From: Pseudomonadota bacterium
Lineage (GTDB): Bacteria > Pseudomonadota > Alphaproteobacteria > Rhizobiales > Kaistiaceae
Length of the DNA: 15,855 bases
Assembly (NCBI GenBank): GCA_023391905.1
Contig: JAEWAD010000227.1
Span: forward strand, 1 to 15,855
Direction of reading: 5' to 3'
The translations under genes were made by a program, and so were the position numbers. The notes under the pieces were generated by a model. It saw only the letters and a list, made by a program, of their open reading frames with translations, was not told where the DNA came from and did not search any database. Below are positions 10,445 through 15,855 of this stretch, one piece after another. The stretch's first letter is position 1. The number at the start of each line of letters is the position of its first letter.

Positions 10445-10891
10445 GGCCCGTCCCCGTCGACCGCGAAGGCCGGCAGCAGGACGGCTCGGGCCAGCCCGCC
10501 CCGATTTCTCACCTGCCCGCCAGGCACAGCATCGTCCATGACCGCCTTCTCCGCCTGCGAGATCACGCCGGAGCTCCGCCCACGAAGCTGGTCGATGCCG
10601 CGGAGGCTGCAGGCGGCAGAGCCGCCGCAACCGTGCATTGCGTAAATCGAGGAATCAACCGAGACATCAACAAAATCATGAACTTGGGTATCATGGCCGA
10701 CGATTGGCCCGAACCGGCAAAACGGTATGGCCCGGCGTTTTCAACCGCTCCTGACGTTACGCCAACTGGAAGTGCCCTCATGTCGATGTCCGGACCGCCG
10801 AAAGCCATGGCGCAGTTTGACGCATCGGCGCCGCGACGCACGCGGCGGGCCAAGCTTGACCCTTGCGGGCGGAAGCAATACGCCCGGTCGC
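10445..10891. other. Divergent intergenic region, 447 bp, no gene seen
   Basis: This separates the minus-strand membrane-protein operon from the plus-strand HAD-ribF genes, so it should hold both promoters. Short open frames exist on both strands but are arginine/alanine-rich and lack ribosome-binding sites or recognisable motifs. A relatively AT-rich stretch at about 10636-10700 is the most likely place for the minus-strand promoter, but I cannot identify confident -35/-10 boxes there. No RNA gene is recognised. Confidence 0.6.
10856..10884 (+). promoter_or_regulatory. Possible promoter of the HAD-ribF genes
   Basis: TTGACC (10856-10861) followed after 17 bases by TACGCC (10879-10884). The -35 is good and the -10 is poor. 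A start 7-8 bases downstream would coincide with the ATG at 10892, predicting a leaderless or nearly leaderless mRNA. That fits the absence of a ribosome-binding site before the gene. Confidence 0.3.
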
Positions 10892-11764
10892 ATGACCAAC
10901 ACGACCTCGCCCCTCGCAGTCGCCGGACTGTCGGACCTCGCCGCCCAGTATCCCGTCGTTCTCAGCGACGTCTGGGGTGTCATCCACAATGGCGTCCGCG
11001 CCTTCGCGCCCGCCTGCGAGGCGTTGCGGCGCTACCGCGCCCAGGGCGGCATCGTGGTGCTCATCACCAACGCGCCGCGCACCAACCAGTATATCATCGA
11101 TCAGATGACGGGTCTCGGCGTCGGGAGCGACTGCTATGACGGCATCGTCACCTCGGGCGACGTCACGCGCGGCCTGCTCGAGGCGCGCGGCGCGGCGAAG
11201 ACGTTCCATGTCGGCAACGAGCGCGAGAAGTCGCTCTATGACGGGCTGCCGCTGCAGCTCGTGGGCGAGGACGAGGCCGATCTGATCTCCTGCACGGGCC
11301 TGTTCGACGACAGCGTCGAGACGCCGGACGACTACGCCGGACGGTTCGAGGCCTGGCGCAAGCGCGACCTGCCGATGATCTGCGCCAACCCGGACATCGT
11401 CGTGGAGCGCGGCGACCGTTTCGTCTGGTGCGCGGGCTCGCTGGCGCAGCGCTACACGGCGCTCGGCGGCACCAGCTTCGTCGCCGGCAAGCCCAATCCG
11501 CCGATCTACGAAGCGGCGCTCCGGCAGGTGGCTGAGATCCAGGGCGGCCCGATCGCCAAGGACAAGGTGCTCGCGATCGGCGACGGGGCGCCGACCGATC
11601 TGCGCGGTGCCTGTCAGGAGGAAATCGACGTCCTGTTCGTGACCGGCGGCATCCATTCGGCCAGCTTCGGCCCGGAAGAAAGCCCCGACAAGGACGCGGT
11701 GCATCGCTTTCTGGTCGAGAACGAGCTCGCGGTCCGGGCCTATATCCCGCACCTCGCCTGGTGA
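10892..11764 (+). CDS. Class IIA HAD-superfamily hydrolase (TIGR01459-like), 290 aa
   Basis: Haloacid dehalogenase-type phosphohydrolase of the NagD-like class IIA, probably cytoplasmic. Motif I is VVLSDVWGVIHNG, with nucleophile Asp26; the usual Asp two residues later is Trp28. Motif II is LITNAPR. The motif III lysine lies in FVAGKPNPPIYEAAL, and motif IV is AIGDGAPTDLRGA. Residues upstream of the ATG at 10892 are not conserved-looking, and no ribosome-binding site precedes it except a distant GGAAG, so the start rests on protein length and the family N-terminus. ribF follows 122 bp downstream on the same strand. That pairing, which I recall as common in Hyphomicrobiales, hints at a link to flavin nucleotides such as FMN hydrolysis, but the substrate is not known. 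The Asp-to-Trp change appears to be a family trait rather than a local mutation, judged from memory. Confidence 0.88.
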   Translation: MTNTTSPLAVAGLSDLAAQYPVVLSDVWGVIHNGVRAFAPACEALRRYRAQGGIVVLITNAPRTNQYIIDQMTGLGVGSDCYDGIVTSGDVTRGLLEARGAAKTFHVGNEREKSLYDGLPLQLVGEDEADLISCTGLFDDSVETPDDYAGRFEAWRKRDLPMICANPDIVVERGDRFVWCAGSLAQRYTALGGTSFVAGKPNPPIYEAALRQVAEIQGGPIAKDKVLAIGDGAPTDLRGACQEEIDVLFVTGGIHSASFGPEESPDKDAVHRFLVENELAVRAYIPHLAW

Positions 11765-11886
11765 AGCCGCCGGGGGTGCGGCGCCGCCGCCCAGCCCCCG
11801 AAACACGTCTTGACCATGTCGAGGCGAACCGTCAGTTTCCGGCCGCAGCCGCCGTGACCACACCGGCCGGCTGAACGGGAGCCATC

Positions 11887-12924
11887 ATGACCAGCGCCAC
11901 CGCGCATCTGTCCCCCGCGCGCATCCTGCCGCTCGACGCCATACCGGCGGAGTTCCGCGGCGGCGCGGTGGCGATCGGCAATTTCGACGGCGTGCATCGC
12001 GGACATCAGGCGCTGCTGGAGGCCGCGCGCAGCGAGGCTAGCGCGCGCCAGGCTCCGGCACTGCTGCTGACATTCGAACCCCACCCGCGCAGCTTCTTCC
12101 GGCCGGACGAACCGACGTTCCGGTTGACGAGCGTCGAGGCCAAGGCGCGCCTTGCGGCCGCGTTCGGGCTCGACGGCATCGTCGTCGCGCCCTTCGACCA
12201 TGACTTTTCGCAGACGTCGGCGGCCGAATTCGTCGAGCGCATTCTGATCGGCCAGCTCGGCATCGCCGCGGCGATCATCGGCCATGACTTCCAGTTCGGC
12301 CACGACCGGCTCGGCTCCCCCGCCTTCCTGGCGCATGAAGGGACCCTGCGGGGCTTCGCCCTGTCGGTGCTCGGCGCCGTGATCGACGATCAGGGCAGCG
12401 CCTTTTCGTCGAGCCGCGTGCGGCAGCACCTGCATGAAGGCGAGATCGAGACGGCCAATGCCGAGCTCGGCTATCGCTGGTTCGTCATGGGCGTCGTCCA
12501 GCATGGCGACAAGCGCGGGCGCGAACTCGGCTATCCGACCGCGAATGTCCGCCTGCCCGCCGATTGCGGCCTCGCCCTCGGCATCTATGCGGTGACGCTG
12601 ACGCGGGCCGACGGCACCACACGGGACGGCGTCGCCTCCTATGGCCGCCGCCCCACTTTCGACAATGGCGCGGTGCTGCTGGAAGTGCATGTGTTCGATT
12701 TCGACGACACCCTCTATGACGAGACGGTCGCCGTCACCTTCCATCGCTTCCTGCGCGGCGAGGAGCGCTTTGACACGATCGACGCCCTGATCGCGCAGAT
12801 GGACCGCGATTCCGAGGCCGCGCGCCGGATCCTGACCGAGGCCGGACCCGGCACGTCGCTCGACCAGCGCCTCGCGCTGATCGCGCCCACCGCTCCGGTT
12901 GCTCCCCCGGCGGGCATCCGCTAG
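11887..12924 (+). CDS. ribF: Bifunctional riboflavin kinase / FAD synthetase RibF, 345 aa
   Basis: Makes FMN from riboflavin and ATP, then FAD from FMN and ATP. The N-terminal adenylyltransferase domain has AIGNFDGVHRGHQALL (nucleotidyltransferase HxGH-type motif) near residues 30-45 and SSSRVRQHL around 177-185, matching the family's SSTxIR block. The C-terminal flavokinase domain has GYPTANVRLP (PTAN motif), GVASYGRRPTF and the FDFDDTLYDETVAV...FLRGEERF segment. Length is at the upper end of normal. The ATG at 11887 has a CGGGAG ribosome-binding site. A GC-rich inverted repeat (CGGGGG 11771-11776, CCCCCG 11795-11800) lies in the gap after the HAD gene but has no T-run, so readthrough from the HAD gene is plausible. 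I see no FMN riboswitch in the gap. Confidence 0.97.
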   Translation: MTSATAHLSPARILPLDAIPAEFRGGAVAIGNFDGVHRGHQALLEAARSEASARQAPALLLTFEPHPRSFFRPDEPTFRLTSVEAKARLAAAFGLDGIVVAPFDHDFSQTSAAEFVERILIGQLGIAAAIIGHDFQFGHDRLGSPAFLAHEGTLRGFALSVLGAVIDDQGSAFSSSRVRQHLHEGEIETANAELGYRWFVMGVVQHGDKRGRELGYPTANVRLPADCGLALGIYAVTLTRADGTTRDGVASYGRRPTFDNGAVLLEVHVFDFDDTLYDETVAVTFHRFLRGEERFDTIDALIAQMDRDSEAARRILTEAGPGTSLDQRLALIAPTAPVAPPAGIR

Positions 12925-13029
12925 AAGGACGCGAAAGATCCGTGCCGGAATTTTGCCTGCTTTTCTGCCTTTAACCAAGACAGACTAAGGTGTGCCGATT
13001 CGAGCGCGCCCCAGGAGTGACCGATCGAC

Positions 13030-13635
13030 ATGCCTGCATCGACTGTTCAGCGTTTCATGCTTCTGCCTGTTGGCGCCCTGCTGGCGACGGCCCTCGCAGG
13101 CTGTTCGGAGACCACGTACGGCACCGGCGTATCGCCGGAAAAGCAGACGCTGACGGACGTGATGAGCATCGCCAGCCTCGGCTCCGACGATCGTCCGCCG
13201 ATCGACTACAAGCCGCGCGGCGGCATTGTCGTCCCGCCGAGCAAGAGCCTGCCGGCCCCGGTCGAGACCGCCTCGGCCGCCGGCAGCACGATGAACTGGC
13301 CCAATGATCCAGACGTCGCCAAGCGCAAGAAGCGTGAGGAGCTGGTGGTCGCACCGAACAGCGAGGGTTCCCCGAACCTCAAGCTGGCCCCGGGCCAGAC
13401 GTCGTTCAGCCGTCGCCAGGAAGAATATGACGAGGCGCGCCGCGCCGAGGGCAAGAAGGCCTGGCAGAATATGCGCAGCAGCCGCGGCGGCTCCTTCGAC
13501 GCCAACGGCAACCCGACCCGCAAATACCTGACCGAGCCGCCGGTCACCTATCGCGAGGGCGATCCGAACGCGCCGGTCGTCGAGCCGCCGAAGACGAAGA
13601 AGAAGTTCGACGTCAGCAAGCTCTGGCCGTTCTAG
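13030..13635 (+). CDS. Putative lipoprotein of unknown function, 201 aa
   Basis: The N-terminus is a type II signal peptide: a hydrophobic stretch (MLLPVGALLATALAG) followed by lipobox LAGC with Cys25 as the lipidation site and Ser at +2, which favours outer-membrane sorting. The rest is hydrophilic, proline-rich and probably largely unstructured. It includes DVMSIASLGSDDRPPIDYKPRGG, a charged central segment (KRKKREELVV) and a lysine-rich end (PPKTKKKFDVSKLWPF). I recognise no enzymatic domain; proteins of this look occur across Hyphomicrobiales as hypothetical lipoproteins. The ATG at 13030 has AGGAG at 13013-13017, a rather long 12-base spacing. An internal ATG at 13057 has no ribosome-binding site. 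It ends 18 bp before a strong terminator, so it is the last gene of its transcript; ribF is 105 bp upstream. Confidence 0.82.
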   Translation: MPASTVQRFMLLPVGALLATALAGCSETTYGTGVSPEKQTLTDVMSIASLGSDDRPPIDYKPRGGIVVPPSKSLPAPVETASAAGSTMNWPNDPDVAKRKKREELVVAPNSEGSPNLKLAPGQTSFSRRQEEYDEARRAEGKKAWQNMRSSRGGSFDANGNPTRKYLTEPPVTYREGDPNAPVVEPPKTKKKFDVSKLWPF

Positions 13636-13653
13636 AAGCGGACCATCCCATCA

Positions 13654-13677
13654 ACGGGCGCCTCGGGCGCCCGTTTT
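13654..13677 (+). terminator. Intrinsic terminator after the lipoprotein gene
   Basis: A 9-bp perfect stem (ACGGGCGCC 13654-13662, GGCGCCCGT 13666-13674) with a 3-base loop TCG runs into TTTT (13674-13677). It is 18 bp after the lipoprotein stop and just before the end of the convergent transpeptidase gene. There is no comparable T-run on the minus strand, so it should act mainly on the plus strand. Confidence 0.85.
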
Positions 13678-13687
13678 GCATTTGGCC

Positions 13688-14401
13688 CTAGCGCACGACC
13701 ACGCGGGCGCCGACGTCGACCCGCTCGTAGAGATCGACGACATCCTCGTTGCGCATGCGGAAGCAGCCCGACGAGACGGCCTTGCCGATGGTCCAGGGCT
13801 CGTTAGAGCCGTGGATGCGATAGAGCGTCGAGCCGAGATAGAGCGCGCGCGCGCCGAGCGGATTGTCGGGGCCACCCTCCATGCGCACCGGCAGGCCGGG
13901 CCGGCGCTTGCGCATCTCCGCCGGCGGCACCCAGCTCGGCCACTCGGCCTTGCGCGTCACCTTGTGCGTGCCGACCCAGTCAAACCCCGCCTTGCCGACG
14001 CCGACGCCGTAGCGGCGGGCACTGCCATCCGGCTCGACCAGGTAGAGATAGCGCGACGCCGTATCGATCACGATCGTGCCCGGAGCCTCGGAGCCGTCGT
14101 AGGAAACCACGGTCGGCAGGAAGGCCGGATCGAACTCGCGACGGGCCGGCTTGCGCGCCTTGGGCGTCGCCAGTCGCGCCGTCAGGTGCGCCGACTCCAC
14201 GGCCGGCCGCGTGCGCTGCACCCGCTTTTCGCCGCCGCGTTGCCGATAGCGCGGCATCTCCCGATAGTCGGGCTCCTCGACCAGGACGGGCGCGCGCGGC
14301 GCGTAGCGGTCATCCGCCCGGGCGGCCACCGTCCCGCCGGATATCGCAATACCGGTCAGGGCGAGGACGGACAGAACGATCGATCGCAACAGGCTTGGCA
14401 T
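13688..14401 (-). CDS. L,D-transpeptidase (YkuD/ErfK family), 237 aa
   Basis: Periplasmic enzyme that cross-links peptidoglycan or attaches proteins to it through a catalytic cysteine. A signal peptide starts MPSLLRSIVLSVLALTGIAI, with probable cleavage near residue 28. A basic, low-complexity linker follows (about 45-90, rich in Arg/Lys). The YkuD domain occupies about 107-237, beginning TIVIDTASRYLYLV. Catalytic residues are His197 (RIHGSNEP) and Cys213 in AVSSGCFRM. The common SHGC is SSGC here, a variant also seen in other alphaproteobacterial members as far as I recall. The ATG at 14401 is chosen over a longer upstream frame because it begins the signal peptide and has a GGGAAG ribosome-binding site. 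It converges on the lipoprotein gene (52 bp gap) and diverges from tag (196 bp gap, holding both promoters). Confidence 0.94.
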   Translation of the reverse strand: MPSLLRSIVLSVLALTGIAISGGTVAARADDRYAPRAPVLVEEPDYREMPRYRQRGGEKRVQRTRPAVESAHLTARLATPKARKPARREFDPAFLPTVVSYDGSEAPGTIVIDTASRYLYLVEPDGSARRYGVGVGKAGFDWVGTHKVTRKAEWPSWVPPAEMRKRRPGLPVRMEGGPDNPLGARALYLGSTLYRIHGSNEPWTIGKAVSSGCFRMRNEDVVDLYERVDVGARVVVR

Positions 14402-14529
14402 GGAACTTCCCGCATTGGCGGCCCGAAAGGCGCATGCCAGCTTGCGCCGCATCGGCCAAGCAAACGTAAACCGCCGGGCAATGTCGACGGCCATGGTGAA
14501 CAAAAGCTTAGGGACATGCGGGTACGCGC

Positions 14530-14558
14530 TTGCCGCGCGATGGCGAAGAACGCTAGAA
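14530..14558 (+). promoter_or_regulatory. Possible tag promoter
   Basis: TTGCCG (14530-14535), 17 bases, then CTAGAA (14553-14558), about 40 bp before the tag start. The spacing is right and the -10 is only a partial match. This is tentative. Confidence 0.3.
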
Positions 14559-14597
14559 CGATGAAGAACAAAAAGTGAACCGATAGAGGTGCCGATC

Positions 14598-15251
14598 ATG
14601 CCCCTTCCCGACGGCCTCTTTGCGGCCGAGGACGGCCTGCCCCGCTGCTGGTGGTCGAGCGGCACGGCGCAGTATCAAGCCTATCACGACCAGGAGTGGG
14701 GCCGCCCCGTCACGGACGACAAGCGCCTGTTCGAGAAGCTCTGCCTGGAGGGCTTCCAGTCGGGCCTGTCGTGGCTGACCATCCTGAACAAGCGGGAAAA
14801 CTTCCGCCGCGCCTTCGCCGGCTTCGATCCCGCTGCGATCGCGCGCTTCGACGACAAGGATGTGGAGCGGCTGCTCGGCGACAGCGGCATCGTCCGCCAT
14901 CGCGGCAAGATCGCGTCGACGATCAACAACGCCAGGCGCGCGCTCGAACTGATCGAGACGGAGGGATCGCTGGCTGCCTATATCTGGAGCTTCGAGCCGC
15001 CAGAGAGCGAGCGCCCTGCCCGCTTCGTCAAGGGCGACATGCCGGCCACCTCGCCGACCTCGGTGCGGCTGTCGAAGGACCTGAAGCGTCGCGGCTGGAG
15101 CTTCGTCGGCCCGACGACGGTCTACGCCTTCATGCAGGCGATGGGGCTGGTCAACGACCACCTCGAAGGGTGCCATTGCCGGACGGACGCCCTGCGGCTG
15201 CGCCAGGCGCTGACGCCACCGCCAAGAGTAGCCTCGCTGCAGGCTCAGTAG
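14598..15251 (+). CDS. tag: DNA-3-methyladenine glycosylase I (Tag), 217 aa
   Basis: Base-excision repair enzyme that removes 3-methyladenine from alkylated DNA. The protein aligns along its full length with the Tag family as I recall it. The zinc ligands are Cys17 (RCWW), His30 (YHDQEWG), His188 and Cys192 (VNDHLEGC). The catalytic/base-recognition Glu33 follows His30. Conserved LEGFQSGLSWLTILNKREN, GIVRHRGKI, FVGPTTVYAFMQAMGLVNDH and SPTSVRLSKDLKRRGW are all present. The ATG at 14598 is preferred over the GTG at 14589 because that GTG lies inside the GAGGTG ribosome-binding site (14586-14591). The C-terminus extends about 20 residues past the last ligand and overlaps the end of the convergent small gene by 7 bp. 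Confidence 0.97.
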   Translation: MPLPDGLFAAEDGLPRCWWSSGTAQYQAYHDQEWGRPVTDDKRLFEKLCLEGFQSGLSWLTILNKRENFRRAFAGFDPAAIARFDDKDVERLLGDSGIVRHRGKIASTINNARRALELIETEGSLAAYIWSFEPPESERPARFVKGDMPATSPTSVRLSKDLKRRGWSFVGPTTVYAFMQAMGLVNDHLEGCHCRTDALRLRQALTPPPRVASLQAQ

Positions 15252-15402
15252 CCGCCGTAGGACCGGCGCCCGCGGCGATCGAGGTCGCGCTGGATCTCTC
15301 GAGGTCGATGAGATCGCCGGCCTGGGCCAGGCGCTCGGCCTCGGGATCGAAGTTCACGAAATCAGACCAGCTGCGACGCAGCTTCTTCAGGGACTTGAAC
15401 AT
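15245..15402 (-). pseudogene. Small basic protein gene (about 52 aa) with an apparent 1-base deletion
   Basis: From the ATG at 15402 (GGGAG ribosome-binding site 8 bases upstream) the frame reads MFKSLKKLRRSWSDFVN, then FDPEAERLAQAGDLIDLE. After that the open frame becomes alanine/glycine-rich and runs 100 bp into the antisense of tag, ending at 15151. In the -1 frame, starting right where the first part stops making sense (about 15296), the codons read IQRDLDRRGRRSYGGY and stop at 15245, at the end of tag. Joining the two halves needs one extra base within codon 36, where only AG remains between GAG and ATC. The product would be a 52-residue charged protein like small Hyphomicrobiales proteins of unknown function (possibly DUF3563-like, from memory). 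It is either a real frameshift or a sequence error; a programmed shift is unlikely as no slippery run is seen. Confidence 0.65.
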
Positions 15403-15434
15403 CGACGTCACTCCCGCTGTTGGGACATGACGTT

Positions 15435-15462
15435 AAGGTAAGCCGATTTCGCTGCATTGCAA
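15435..15462 (-). promoter_or_regulatory. Promoter of the small gene
   Basis: On the minus strand TTGCAA (15457-15462) and TACCTT (15435-15440) are 16 bases apart, about 33 bp before the small gene's ATG. The -35 lies inside the inverted repeat at 15451-15483, so a protein bound there would block or control this promoter. Confidence 0.45.
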
Positions 15463-15488
15463 AATCATATATCGCAATGCAGCAATGC
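15451..15488. promoter_or_regulatory. Inverted repeat with TGCATTGCA core, probable operator
   Basis: GCTGCATTGC (15451-15460) and its exact reverse complement GCAATGCAGC (15474-15483) flank 13 AT-rich bases. A further GCAATGC follows at 15482-15488. TGCATTGCA fits the TGC-RNY-GCA pattern I recall for PhaR/PhbF, the regulator of polyhydroxyalkanoate granule genes. That identification is tentative; that it is a regulator site is more secure than which regulator binds. Confidence 0.55.
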
Positions 15489-15552
15489 GAGGCACGCATG
15501 GCGGACGCTGGCGGGCGCCGCCACGCTCAGGCCTGAAGGGGCGCGACGGGGC

Positions 15553-15855
15553 TCAGGACCGGCCGTCGATGCGACCCAGCAGATGCTCGGCGAGCGGGCT
15601 GGTCGCCGCGAACACGGTATCGAGGCGGCTGACCGCTACCGTGCGCGCGCCGGCTCCCGTGCGGAGCCACTCGGCACAGGCATAGACCTTGCCGGCCGGG
15701 CAATGCAGCAGCAGGTGGCCGGCCGACAGGCCGAAGGGCGTCGTCGCGCCGAAGCGGTCGGCGGCGACCTTGGCCGCGCCGTCGACATCGGCGACATCGG
15801 CGCGGATCTCCCGCAGCAAGCGTCCCGCGGCCTCGGCCTCGATCCGGTCGAGGAT
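15553..15855 (-). CDS. hisG: ATP phosphoribosyltransferase HisG-like, C-terminal part (truncated by window edge)
   Basis: The frame is open from the right edge of the window to a stop at 15553, giving the last 100 residues. It reads ILDRIEAEAAGRLLREIRAD at the edge. It then has FGLSAGHLLLHCPAGKVYACAEWL, GARTVAVSRLDTVFAATSPL and EHLLGRI. The pattern of a helix (ILDRIEAE), then HCP...VYA..E.LR.GA.TV.V..LDTVF....PL matches the C-terminal region of rhizobial-type HisG as I recall it. HisG catalyses the first committed step of histidine biosynthesis, joining ATP and PRPP. The start and the catalytic PRPP-binding part lie outside the window, so the call rests on the C-terminus only. It is followed on the same strand by the small gene, 141 bp + start region away. 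Confidence 0.65.
   Translation of the reverse strand: MLDRIEAEAAGRLLREIRADVADVDGAAKVAADRFGATTPFGLSAGHLLLHCPAGKVYACAEWLRTGAGARTVAVSRLDTVFAATSPLAEHLLGRIDGRS

Noticed and set aside
8597..10645. A 682-codon open frame on the plus strand opposite paralog A
   Set aside because: It is the antisense frame of a high-GC gene. It is arginine/histidine/glycine-rich, has no recognisable domain, and the minus-strand protein has clear domain structure.
10703..10719. TGGCCCGAACCGGCA as a sigma54 promoter
   Set aside because: The GG-to-GC spacing is one base too short and the -12 element is TTGC-poor.
11771..11800. GC-rich inverted repeat between the HAD gene and ribF as an FMN riboswitch or terminator
   Set aside because: It has no T-run, is too short, and lacks the conserved RFN-element sequence blocks.

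Overview
The window looks like chromosomal DNA from a high-GC alphaproteobacterium, most likely of the order Hyphomicrobiales (Rhizobiales). The grounds are strongly GC-biased codon use, a CIRCE-controlled groES-groEL operon, a DVWGV-type class IIA HAD gene next to ribF, an alphaproteobacterial-style YkuD L,D-transpeptidase with an SSGC motif, and a HisG-like C-terminus at the right edge. I cannot name the genus. I see no insertion sequence, prophage, tRNA, rRNA or CRISPR array.

Layout. (1) 43-2184, minus strand: groEL and groES, with a sigma70/RpoH-like promoter and a near-perfect CIRCE operator upstream. (2) 2271-4510, minus: a compact lipid operon ordered CDP-alcohol phosphatidyltransferase (YnbA-like), CDP-diglyceride synthetase (YnbB/CdsA-like), PlsC-like acyltransferase. 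The first two overlap by 4 bp and the third starts 9 bp later. (3) 4610-5194, minus: an exported protein of unknown function. (4) 5315-10444, minus: a LuxO-like sigma54 response regulator, preceded by two tandem paralogous single-pass membrane proteins that overlap by 4 bp. Each paralog has a cytoplasmic N-terminal domain with a DPIVRVEAxRLRR signature, one membrane helix, and a TolB-like plus TPR-like periplasmic part. No histidine kinase is present. (5) 10892-12924, plus: HAD hydrolase and ribF. (6) 13030-13677, plus: a lipoprotein gene ending in a clear intrinsic terminator. (7) 13688-14401, minus: a YkuD L,D-transpeptidase, divergent from tag (DNA-3-methyladenine glycosylase I, 14598-15251, plus). 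(8) 15245-15402, minus: a small protein gene that appears frameshifted, behind a promoter carrying a TGCATTGCA-type inverted repeat. (9) 15553-15855, minus: the 3' end of a HisG-like gene cut by the window edge.

Most of this is core chromosome. The parts most worth a second look are the YnbA-like enzyme with two Asp-to-Asn changes in its metal-binding motif, the tandem paralogous membrane sensor-like proteins beside an orphan sigma54 regulator, the HAD hydrolase lacking the usual Asp+2 beside ribF, and the frameshifted small gene with its palindromic operator. None of these is proof of a new system. The membrane-protein pair with its regulator is the best candidate for an uncharacterised signalling module.
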